Assembly: GCA_021814085.1 (NCBI GenBank)
Contig: JAKAJA010000134.1
Span: 1 to 5,583 of the forward strand
DNA: 5,583 nt
Direction: 5' to 3'
Origin: Acidobacteriota bacterium
GTDB lineage: Bacteria; Acidobacteriota; UBA4820; DSQY01
The notes beneath the pieces are model-generated. The model had not been told where the DNA came from. It did not search any database and saw only the letters and a list, made by a program, of their open reading frames with translations. A program made the translations under genes and the position numbers. Positions 1 through 5,346 of this stretch are shown here, piece after piece; the stretch's first letter is position 1, and each line of letters begins with the position of its first letter.

Positions 1-28
1 CGGGCCCGGAGGCCCGCCCTTTTATTTT
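1..28 (+). terminator. Intrinsic terminator, left edge cut by the window
   Basis: CGGGCC (1-6) pairs with GGCCCG (11-16) around a CGGA loop, followed by CCC and the T-rich tract TTTTATTTT (20-28). The CCC at 17-19 suggests the stem continues with GGG just outside the window. The T tract lies on the plus strand, so it would end a plus-strand gene to the left, converging on the gene at 42-725. The matching A-rich tract on the minus strand is typical of bidirectional terminators, so it may also end the transpeptidase operon, but the bases that would show this are outside the window. Confidence 0.7.
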
Positions 29-41
29 GCGACCCGACCGG

Positions 42-725
42 TCAGGGCAGGATCAGTAGTTCTGGTTCGCCGTCGGGGAAGGATCGGTAGAAGGCGGCGC
101 CTTCGGGTGCGGGAAGGCGGGCTCGGAGGCGGAGCGATTCGGAGGGTTCAAAGCCGAGAGCAGCGAGGAAGCTATGCCAATGGGAGCGGGAATCCTCGGT
201 CTTGAGCACGGCCCCGGGGATCTTCCCGTCGAGGTTGAAAACGATGGCGCGGTTTCCCTCGCACCTCACGGCGTAGGACTGGGGTACGGGGGTAAGTTCC
301 TCCAGGGAAGGGGGAATGACCTCCGGTTTGTCTGGCGTGGGGATGGTGGAGGTATCACCGGGGACGATCCTGACCCGCTGCACGACCTTGGTCGGATCGA
401 GACGGGCTTTTGACCAGACGTCGTCGATCCATGGACCGAGTCGCTGCCTGGGCATCCAGAACACCCTGGGGTAAGCCACCTCCAGCGATGTCAGCTTGTA
501 GGTCGCAACGGCTATACCGGAATGGCAGATGCGAATTTCGAGCGCGCCTACCGACAGTTCGAGGTAGAACTTGTTGGATAGGGCGAGCCTTCCCCGTTCG
601 TCAACGAGGCGCTCACCCGGGGGCGCCGGTGGTGGAGGTGGCGGTGGCGCGGCCTGTTTTGCCTTGGCTGCCCAGAGTGCGGCGGAGGCGATCAGCAGCA
701 GGAGGACGCAGGTGAGTTTTCTCAT
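42..725 (-). CDS. Unrecognised secreted protein in an L,D-transpeptidase operon
   Basis: This 227-aa protein belongs to no family I recognise. The N-terminus is a typical Sec signal peptide: MRK, then a hydrophobic run, with likely cleavage near residues 19-22. The only early cysteine (Cys6) lies too far forward for a lipobox, so the product is probably periplasmic rather than a lipoprotein. Residues 27-36 are almost all proline (seven in a row), a likely flexible linker and ribosome-stalling site. The rest appears beta-rich, including a segment around residues 53-80 (YLELSVGALEIRICHSG) that loosely recalls the first strands of YkuD domains, but no HxG...C active-site motif is present. It is the last gene of the operon. 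Its ATG lies 1 nt after the stop of the upstream transpeptidase (TGA-C-ATG) and has no clear Shine-Dalgarno site, so translation is probably coupled. An accessory role in the cell envelope is inferred from context only. Confidence 0.85.
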   Translation of the reverse strand: MRKLTCVLLLLIASAALWAAKAKQAAPPPPPPPAPPGERLVDERGRLALSNKFYLELSVGALEIRICHSGIAVATYKLTSLEVAYPRVFWMPRQRLGPWIDDVWSKARLDPTKVVQRVRIVPGDTSTIPTPDKPEVIPPSLEELTPVPQSYAVRCEGNRAIVFNLDGKIPGAVLKTEDSRSHWHSFLAALGFEPSESLRLRARLPAPEGAAFYRSFPDGEPELLILP

Positions 726-726
726 G

Positions 727-1482
727 TCAGTACATGAAGACAGGCGTGCCCACGGGCGCCTTCTTCCAGATGATGCGGAGGTCGTCCCGTCCGACCCGGA
801 TGCAACCGTGGCTCACGCTTTTGCCGAGAAGACGGGTGTAGAGGGTGCCGTGGATCATGTACCCCGATGGCCCACCTCCTAGGTCCAGGGCATACTCGCC
901 CAGCATGCCCTCCTGAACCCGGTCGGCGTAGTTCCTCGGCATGGGTTCTCCAGACTCGATGTAGTCCCAGTCGGGTGCCGTCCATGTTGGGTTCTCGCGC
1001 TTGGCTTTGACGTAGAAGCGTCCCGTGGGCGTATCGAAGATCCACTTTCGCTTGCCGGAGGGGTCCTCGAGGATGGAACCAGCGCCCGCCGAAACCACGG
1101 CGGTAAGGATCTTCTGTCCATTTTCGTAGAGGTGCAGCCTGTTGGTCATCCTGTCGATGACGATATATACGCCGCCCTTGGGCGCAAGCTTGGCCAGGGC
1201 CTTCTCGTCGGGTGGTGGAAGGGGGTCGCCCTTGTCATCGGTCCTCACCAGCGGTTCGGTGACGAGGTGGTCTTGCACATAAGGGCGCGACATGGCCCTG
1301 TATCCGTAGCCCGTTGAAAAATAGAACAGGGCGGCCAGGAGCAGGATCGTCACGAACCCGCAGAACAGGGCGAAGCTCGCGGCGCTAAAGATCCAGAGGA
1401 CCTTGCGGTTCCGTTTGTCAGGTTCGAATAGGGGAGTCCCCGGCTCGGGGGACTTCTCCGTGGCGGCGTCCAGGATGTCCAT
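727..1482 (-). CDS. Membrane-anchored L,D-transpeptidase (YkuD domain)
   Basis: This 251-aa protein has a short cytoplasmic tail, one transmembrane segment (about residues 29-55), a linker, and a C-terminal YkuD domain (about 104-251). The domain opens with IVIDRMTNRLHLYENGQ and contains the family active site: HGT at His211 and SHGCIR at 224-229, with Cys227 as the predicted nucleophile. YkuD enzymes form an acyl-enzyme with the peptidoglycan tetrapeptide and make 3-3 cross-links or attach lipoprotein lysines; some family members cleave instead. The domain would face the periplasm. The start codon overlaps the upstream TGA by 1 nt (TGATG), and an AGGGAG Shine-Dalgarno sequence lies about 9 nt upstream, inside the preceding gene. 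The domain assignment is firm, but which reaction it performs cannot be read from the sequence. Confidence 0.95.
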   Translation of the reverse strand: MDILDAATEKSPEPGTPLFEPDKRNRKVLWIFSAASFALFCGFVTILLLAALFYFSTGYGYRAMSRPYVQDHLVTEPLVRTDDKGDPLPPPDEKALAKLAPKGGVYIVIDRMTNRLHLYENGQKILTAVVSAGAGSILEDPSGKRKWIFDTPTGRFYVKAKRENPTWTAPDWDYIESGEPMPRNYADRVQEGMLGEYALDLGGGPSGYMIHGTLYTRLLGKSVSHGCIRVGRDDLRIIWKKAPVGTPVFMY

Positions 1483-2639
1483 CAGCGGCTATCTCCCTGC
1501 CTTAGCGCGGAGCGAACCGGTCCCACTCCACCGTCGCTCCCGACGATCGCAACCATGGTACCTACGGAAGTCTCCCGGAACAAGACTTCCATATCCCTGT
1601 TGTCAGGGGCGACGCAGCCATCGGTCCAATCGAACCCTCGGCCGCCGTCGCCGTGGATCTCGATGAGGCCGCCGATTCGGGTGCGTGAGGTGATCTCGCC
1701 GCGCTCCTTGGCGGCCTGGAAGCGGCGCTTGTCATCGGCGTTGGGGTAGTTCAACAGGAGGGCCATGCCGTACTTGCTCTGGCCGTACTTCTTCTTCTGC
1801 GTGACGTAATAGAGGCCTTCCGGCGTGGTCCGGTCACCCGCATGGAGCTTCTGGTTGATGGAGTTGGCCCCCAGATCCACGGGGAAGGAACGCACCACCT
1901 TGCCCCCGCGGTAGACCTCCAACCGGTGCCTCTCCTTGATCACCACCAGGGCCACGCCGCTCGCGCGGGAGGCATCAACGGCTTGCCGGATCCAGCCCCT
2001 CCATGCGGAGAGGTGGCCGGGGTCGTCATAACGCGCCAGAGCCATGCGCGACCGCGCATGGGCCACGGAACTCGCCTTGATGGACTCTCTCGCACAGTCC
2101 AGGGCCTGGTCATATCGGCCGCAGTCCTGGTAGGCCTTGGCGCGCTTGAGGTTGATGGCGGCCGCGGCGAGCTTGGATCGGACATAGGGCTCCTGGGCGC
2201 TGACCGCCGTGACCTGCTCCGCCTGCTCAAGGTCGGCGGCGGCTCGGTCCAGGGCCAGCAAGGCTGCCGACCTGCTGCTGGAGCGGTGCTTGCTCAGGTC
2301 GCGCCAGAGGAGGGATGCATCCCGAAACACCCAGTCCATCCTGCGCTCGGGGCCAGAGAAGTCACGGAAACCCCACGTGCCGGCGAGTTGGAGGTTCATC
2401 TCGAACCGGGCCCGGCGGAGGTCGTCGCCGCAGGCTTCGAACCGGCGAGGGTAGAGGTCGCGGCCCCCGTCGCGCTGAACCGCGTTGAGTATTTTCTGGA
2501 TGACGGATCCCGTCGCACCGGATGGAGGTTCCTGGCTGCCATCCAGGTGGTATTCGAGGGCGGTAAATCCCAGCCATGCGGCGGCAAATAAGATGACCAA
2601 TCCGAGGGCTTTGGCGAAGATCCTGATGGCTCTTTTCAT
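1482..2639 (-). CDS. L,D-transpeptidase-family protein with TDGC active site and helical insert
   Basis: This 385-aa protein has a signal anchor or uncleaved signal peptide (about residues 9-28), a long alpha-helical, Ala/Arg-rich region (about 60-215, possibly TPR-like, with Cys70, Cys173 and Cys182), and a YkuD domain (about 228-366). The domain starts with ALVVIKERHRLEVYRGGKVV, contains the DRTTPEG segment (269-275), and has the active site IEIHGDG (His329) and WTDGCVA (338-344, Cys342). Asp replaces the usual His of SHGC, a variant seen in a YkuD subgroup nearer ErfK/YafK-type proteins, so the enzyme is probably active. In E. coli this superfamily includes enzymes that attach Lpp to peptidoglycan and DpaA (YafK), which releases it. 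An AGGG Shine-Dalgarno element precedes the ATG. It is the first gene of the three-gene unit and begins 21 nt after a strong terminator. Attachment, release or cross-linking cannot be told apart from sequence. Confidence 0.92.
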   Translation of the reverse strand: MKRAIRIFAKALGLVILFAAAWLGFTALEYHLDGSQEPPSGATGSVIQKILNAVQRDGGRDLYPRRFEACGDDLRRARFEMNLQLAGTWGFRDFSGPERRMDWVFRDASLLWRDLSKHRSSSRSAALLALDRAAADLEQAEQVTAVSAQEPYVRSKLAAAAINLKRAKAYQDCGRYDQALDCARESIKASSVAHARSRMALARYDDPGHLSAWRGWIRQAVDASRASGVALVVIKERHRLEVYRGGKVVRSFPVDLGANSINQKLHAGDRTTPEGLYYVTQKKKYGQSKYGMALLLNYPNADDKRRFQAAKERGEITSRTRIGGLIEIHGDGGRGFDWTDGCVAPDNRDMEVLFRETSVGTMVAIVGSDGGVGPVRSALRQGDSR

Positions 2640-2660
2640 ACGGTCCCTGCCCCGCTACCC

Positions 2661-2692
2661 AAAAAAGGGGGCGGCACACGCCGCCCCCTTTT
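2661..2692 (-). terminator. Strong intrinsic terminator after the lipoprotein gene
   Basis: A perfect 9-bp GC stem, GGGGGCGGC (2667-2675) with GCCGCCCCC (2680-2688), closes an ACAC loop and is flanked by A6 (2661-2666) and T4 (2689-2692). Read on the minus strand it gives an A tract, a hairpin and six T, placed about 25 nt after the lipoprotein stop. Only 21 nt separate its T tract from the ATG of the next gene, with no room for a complete promoter, so that operon may depend on read-through. Confidence 0.9.
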
Positions 2693-2717
2693 CGGTAAAC
2701 AACACGCTTAAAACGAC

Positions 2718-3317
2718 TTACTTAGCCTTCTTGCCACCCTTTTTGAGCTCGATGGCGGCGGCGATGTCGGCGGAGACCTTCTCGGCCTGGGCCTTGGCGC
2801 TCTCGGCCTTGGTCTTGGCATCGAAGAACTTCTCGGCGGTCACATCGGCCTTGGCATCCTCAACCGCCTTGGCGGCGGTGTCAACATCGCCCGTCATGGC
2901 GGCGACGTCAGCCTTGGAGCCCTTGCCCTTGGGGGCCTTCTTGAGGTCCTCGCGAGCGGTGTTCACGGCCGTCTCGGCGGCGGTGATGGCGGCGGCGGCA
3001 TCAGCCTTGGCTTTTTCCTTGCCGGCGACTGCATCGGCCTTGGCCTTGTCCGCGAGCTGCTGGAGATCGGTGGTCATCTGGGTCGCGACCTTGTAGCTCT
3101 TGAAGAACTTGCTCTGCTGGGTGGCCAGCTCCTGATCCAGGGCGGCTTCCTTGTCCTGGGCAGCCTTCAGAGAATCGGGGGCGTAAACGTCAGCCTGGGC
3201 GGCCTTCGCGGCGGCCAGGGCGGCCTTCGCGGCGTCAATCTGCTGCTGCGGCGGCTTGGCGCACGCAACCATGGCGATCAGGGCAACGACCAACAGTGCA
3301 GCGTAAAGTTTCCTCAT
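2718..3317 (-). CDS. Ala/Lys-rich coiled-coil lipoprotein with C-terminal lysine
   Basis: The 199-aa precursor has a signal peptide with a lipobox-like end (MVAC, Cys19), so the mature protein of about 181 residues should be N-terminally lipidated. The remainder is built almost entirely of Ala, Lys, Asp, Glu and Gln and should be alpha-helical or coiled coil, broken by a Gly/Pro/Lys loop (about 128-135). The segment AALAAAKAAQADVYAPDSLKAA resembles the start of DUF4398-type envelope proteins. The extreme C-terminus is KKGGKKAK, ending in lysine. Braun lipoprotein (Lpp) is likewise a lipidated helix whose C-terminal lysine is joined to peptidoglycan by L,D-transpeptidases, and two such enzymes lie just downstream. 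Codons are nearly all GCC/GCG and AAG. With the strong promoter and terminator, this suggests high expression. AAAGGAG lies 8 nt before the ATG. The lipoprotein call is firm; anchoring to peptidoglycan is a hypothesis. Confidence 0.9.
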   Translation of the reverse strand: MRKLYAALLVVALIAMVACAKPPQQQIDAAKAALAAAKAAQADVYAPDSLKAAQDKEAALDQELATQQSKFFKSYKVATQMTTDLQQLADKAKADAVAGKEKAKADAAAAITAAETAVNTAREDLKKAPKGKGSKADVAAMTGDVDTAAKAVEDAKADVTAEKFFDAKTKAESAKAQAEKVSADIAAAIELKKGGKKAK

Positions 3318-3480
3318 TTCCTCCGCTCCTTTCTGAACCCGTACCTTTTCGCCAGCACGTGGCCGTGCTGGTACCTCTGAGTTTACGACGAACTCGACCG
3401 ATCCGATCCGGCCCGAACCCCGTTACGCGCTAAGGCTCAGCGCCGGTGTGAACTGGCCCCCGTTTCGAGGGGTTCACCAC
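3318..3480 (-). promoter_or_regulatory. Structured 5' leader of the lipoprotein mRNA
   Basis: The predicted leader of about 160 nt contains four short inverted repeats. In transcript order they are GTGAAC/GTTCAC (3472-3477 with 3448-3453, with an inner CCC/GGG pairing) almost at the 5' end; GCGCT/AGCGC (3427-3431 with 3439-3443); GAGTT/AACTC (3379-3383 with 3391-3395); and a perfect 8-bp stem CCAGCACG/CGTGCTGG (3352-3359 with 3364-3371) about 35 nt before the start codon. None is followed by a T tract, so they are not terminators. A stabilising leader, as in ompA mRNA, is plausible; no known riboswitch class is recognised. Confidence 0.5.
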
Positions 3481-3485
3481 GACGT

Positions 3486-3514
3486 ACTCTACACCCGCGC
3501 CTTTTTTTTGTCAA
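3486..3514 (-). promoter_or_regulatory. Sigma70-type promoter of the lipoprotein gene
   Basis: On the minus strand a perfect -35 TTGACA (3509-3514) is followed by a 17-nt spacer that begins with seven A (3502-3508), then a -10 TAGAGT (3486-3491). The expected transcription start is near 3479-3480, giving a leader of about 160 nt. This is the best promoter upstream of the lipoprotein and probably the main source of transcripts for the transpeptidase operon beyond it. Confidence 0.8.
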
Positions 3515-3605
3515 CACCCCGCACCCCCGGAAGGGAAGGGTGGCGAAGGGTGAGGTGGCTTCAACGGCTTTGAGGTAAGATGAAAGGCAAGGAGGCTCCG
3601 GCGCC

Positions 3606-4394
3606 ATGAACAGGACCATTCTCACGATCTCCGCCTTCGACTCCTCCGCCGCTTCGGGAATCGCATGCGATCTGAAGACATTCCAGACCTTCCGGGTCTA
3701 CGGAACGGCTGCCGTGACTGCCATCATGGGACAGAATTCCATGGGGGTTCAGGCCCTTCACCCCGTTCCCATGGAGTTCGTGGGCCAGCAGATCGAAGCG
3801 GTTGCCACCGACATCAAAATCCACGGCGTCAAGACGGGGATTCTGGCCACGGCCTCAAACATCCAGATCGTGGCTTCCCTTATTCAGGCCTTCGACCTGA
3901 GGGATTGCTTCGTCCTAGATCCGGTCCTCACGGCCGCCACGGGGGAGTCCATGCTGGATGATCAGGGGGTGGAAGCGCTCCGGGACAAGCTTCTGCCCCT
4001 GGCACTCGTGGTTACTCCCAATCGCCATGAGGCCGAGGTCCTCTCCGGGGTCACCGTCAAGGATGTGCCCTCGGCCAAGGAGGCGGCCCAGGTCATCCAG
4101 AGGATGGGCGCGAGGAACGTGATCATCACGGGGGGTGCCTTCGAAGGATCAAGGGCCATTGATATCTGGTACGACGGGCAGGGGTACCACGTCTTTGATG
4201 CGCCCCGGCTGTCCACGCAGAACACCCTCGGAATTGGCCATACGTTCTCCGCCGCGGTCTGCGCCCTCCTTTCAAAGGGGTGCCTCATGGGGGAGGCCAT
4301 AGACCGGACCAAGAAATACGTCGCAAAAGCCGTCCAGCATCCCTTCCAGATTGGAAAGGGGAGGGGGCCCCTAAACCACACTGTGCCCATGTGA
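3606..4394 (+). CDS. thiD: ThiD-like hydroxymethylpyrimidine (phosphate) kinase
   Basis: The 262-aa length and overall layout match ThiD, the ribokinase-fold enzyme that phosphorylates HMP and HMP-P in the cytoplasm for thiamine pyrimidine synthesis. Recognisable family segments are DLKTFQTFRVYGTAAVTAI (22-40), GQNSMGVQ (42-49), FVLDPVL (102-108), VVTPNRHEAEVLSG (135-148), NVIITGG (171-177), NTLGIGHTFSAAV (206-218) and GRGPLNH near the C-terminus. Two motifs deviate. The N-terminal pocket reads FDSSAASGIACD (11-22) where typical ThiD has a DPSGGAGIQAD-like motif, and the anion-hole motif is GIGH (209-212) where typical ThiD has GTGC with a catalytic Cys. A paralogue with another substrate is therefore possible. 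AAGGAGG (3589-3595) lies 10 nt before the ATG. The gene is divergent from the lipoprotein gene. A weak -10-like TAAGAT (3576-3581) is the only promoter hint, and no thi genes or TPP riboswitch are nearby. Confidence 0.85.
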   Translation: MNRTILTISAFDSSAASGIACDLKTFQTFRVYGTAAVTAIMGQNSMGVQALHPVPMEFVGQQIEAVATDIKIHGVKTGILATASNIQIVASLIQAFDLRDCFVLDPVLTAATGESMLDDQGVEALRDKLLPLALVVTPNRHEAEVLSGVTVKDVPSAKEAAQVIQRMGARNVIITGGAFEGSRAIDIWYDGQGYHVFDAPRLSTQNTLGIGHTFSAAVCALLSKGCLMGEAIDRTKKYVAKAVQHPFQIGKGRGPLNHTVPM

Positions 4395-4473
4395 TGCTGG
4401 ATGCTCCCGTCTGGGGGTGGTAACACCGTTCGTGTCCCGTGCGGTGTAGAAAATCTCCTTGGCCGGGAAGGTG

Positions 4474-4502
4474 TTGCAAAGCAATACTTGACACTGTATA
4501 AT
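4474..4502 (+). promoter_or_regulatory. Sigma70-type promoter of the IHF-like gene
   Basis: TTGCAA (4474-4479), a 17-nt spacer and a perfect TATAAT (4497-4502) form a strong promoter. Transcription should start near 4509, only about 9 nt before the chosen ATG at 4518, so the mRNA would be nearly leaderless. It is the only clear promoter between the kinase gene and the IHF-like gene and probably also serves the overlapping merR-like gene. Confidence 0.75.
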
Positions 4503-4517
4503 CTTATTGGGTATGAG

Positions 4518-4808
4518 ATGACGCGAGCTGATTTGGCAAGGAAAGTCTACCTCGTTCACGGCGGTATGACCTACGCCACCGCCCAGCTGGTGGTGGAACA
4601 GGTCTTGGATGCCATGGTCGAGGGCATATGTAACGAGGGACGGCTCGTGGTGTCGGGTTTCGGAACATTCCGTGTCGTGAAGCGCAAAGCACGGACAGGA
4701 AGGGATTTAAGCAAAGGTAAGCCCGTTTCCATCCCGGAGCGTAACACGGTGGTCTTCGTGCCCTCGCGGCAGTGGACGGTGGTTGAAAACGATGAGAAAC
4801 GAGGCTAG
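4518..4808 (+). CDS. IHF/HU-family DNA-bending protein (IHF-alpha-like)
   Basis: With the ATG at 4518 the product is 96 aa, the normal length for the family. That start gives MTRADLARKV, which aligns with the usual MTKADLxxxv opening, and follows the promoter directly. An in-frame extension to 4401 would run back through the promoter and is rejected. The order of elements is the helical dimerisation part (3-44), the hallmark VSGFGTF (45-51) and the beta-arm (about 54-76). IHF and HU proteins dimerise and bend DNA for recombination, replication and transcription. The arm tip, usually GRNP with the proline that wedges into DNA, here reads GRDL (61-64), so the intercalating Pro is replaced by Leu64. 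The C-terminal PGxxLK-like signature is also altered (VPSRQW). Its 3' end overlaps the merR-like gene by 17 nt, indicating co-transcription. The neighbourhood favours IHF-alpha over HU, but this is not certain. Confidence 0.85.
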   Translation: MTRADLARKVYLVHGGMTYATAQLVVEQVLDAMVEGICNEGRLVVSGFGTFRVVKRKARTGRDLSKGKPVSIPERNTVVFVPSRQWTVVENDEKRG

Positions 4809-5199
4809 GAAAGGGGATCCCGGCCTCAGTGCCTCCCAGCCGGACCCGTTTCCCGAAAAGCTCTACTACAAGATCGGCGAAGTGGGCGATATTACGGGCA
4901 TCCCCTCTCACGTTCTCCGTTTCTGGGAGAAGCAGTTTCCCCAGTTGACACCCAACAAGACCCGATCCGGCCACAGGCTGTACAAGAAACGGGACATACT
5001 CGTCATCCTTCACATCAAGGACCTCTTGTACAGCAAGCGGTTCACCATCAAGGGCGCTCGGGAATCCCTCGCCTCATGGAGGGAGAACGCCCAGGAACTG
5101 GCCGTCCCGGCCGTGTCGGGAGAGCTCTTGGGGCGGCTGCGGGAGGGTCTCCGAAGGATCTACGAGATCCTCGATCGCCGCACCCCTTTTGACAGTTAG
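4792..5199 (+). CDS. Small MerR-family transcriptional regulator
   Basis: From the ATG at 4792 the protein is 135 aa. A TTG three codons upstream (4783) is an alternative, but GGTGG (4778-4782) is well placed, 9 nt before the ATG. After a polar N-terminal tail comes a MerR winged-helix domain: YYKIGEVGDITGIPSHVLRF, then WEKQFPQL and the NKTRSGHRLYKKRDI wing (about 25-70), then an amphipathic helical tail (about 110-130) likely to dimerise. There is no sizeable effector domain and no metal-binding cysteine cluster, so it does not look like a metal sensor. MerR proteins bind as dimers to promoters with long spacers and twist the DNA. Its target cannot be read here. It overlaps the IHF-like gene by 17 nt and is probably translated by coupling. 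The same pairing with ihfA, often beside a tRNA-Pro, occurs in deltaproteobacterial-type genomes. Confidence 0.9.
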   Translation: MRNEARKGDPGLSASQPDPFPEKLYYKIGEVGDITGIPSHVLRFWEKQFPQLTPNKTRSGHRLYKKRDILVILHIKDLLYSKRFTIKGARESLASWRENAQELAVPAVSGELLGRLREGLRRIYEILDRRTPFDS

Positions 5200-5217
5200 C
5201 AATCCCTGTGGTATAAA
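5189..5217 (+). promoter_or_regulatory. Near-consensus promoter of tRNA-Pro
   Basis: A perfect TTGACA (5189-5194), a 17-nt spacer and TATAAA (5212-5217) predict a start near 5224, about 30 nt before the mature tRNA. The -35 box sits inside the last codons of the merR-like gene (TTT GAC AGT TAG), so coding and promoter sequence overlap. Confidence 0.85.
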
Positions 5218-5254
5218 ACTCGTCCCCGGGAGCATTCGCTCTCTTTCCACAGGT

Positions 5255-5331
5255 CGGGACGTGGCGCAGCCTGGTAGCGCACTTGCTTGGGGTGCAAGGG
5301 GTCGCTGGTTCAAATCCAGTCGTCCCGACCA
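5255..5331 (+). tRNA. tRNA-Pro, anticodon GGG, CCA encoded
   Basis: A full cloverleaf can be drawn by hand. The acceptor stem is CGGGACG (5255-5261) with CGTCCCG (5321-5327). The D stem is GCGC with GCGC (5264-5267, 5277-5280). The anticodon stem CTTGC/GCAAG (5282-5286, 5294-5298) encloses TTGGGGT, which places anticodon GGG at 5289-5291 (reads CCC and CCU). The T arm is GCTGG-TTCAAAT-CCAGT (5304-5320). Discriminator A5328 precedes an encoded CCA at 5329-5331 (CCA reads from 5329). It has its own promoter and terminator and so is an independent unit. Confidence 0.97.
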
Positions 5332-5346
5332 TTTGTTGAGCATCCT

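Noticed and set aside
1842..2591. 249-codon plus-strand open frame opposite the L,D-transpeptidase gene
   Set aside because: It is antisense to a clear YkuD protein, has no recognisable domain, and is explained by the GC-rich codon bias of the true gene.
2485..3096. 203-codon plus-strand open frame across the lipoprotein gene
   Set aside because: It is a low-complexity Ala/Ser/Leu translation that mirrors the Ala/Lys-rich gene on the other strand and crosses its terminator.
3371..3605. TPP riboswitch upstream of the thiD-like gene
   Set aside because: CTGAG and GATCCGG fragments occur near 3376-3415, but the conserved TPP core is not present in order and most of the stretch is the opposite-strand lipoprotein leader.
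4423..4447. ACACCG/CGGTGT inverted repeat after the kinase gene as a terminator
   Set aside because: There are six pairs with a long loop and no T tract after it, so a terminator cannot be supported.
4488..4493. Consensus TTGACA just before TATAAT, as the -35 box
   Set aside because: It lies only 3 nt from the -10 box. TTGCAA at 4474 has the correct 17-nt spacing, and the -10 candidate TATGAG would place the start inside the gene.
4401..4517. 39-residue N-terminal extension of the IHF-like protein
   Set aside because: It would translate through the -35 and -10 boxes, is unlike family N-termini, and the ATG at 4518 gives the normal family length.
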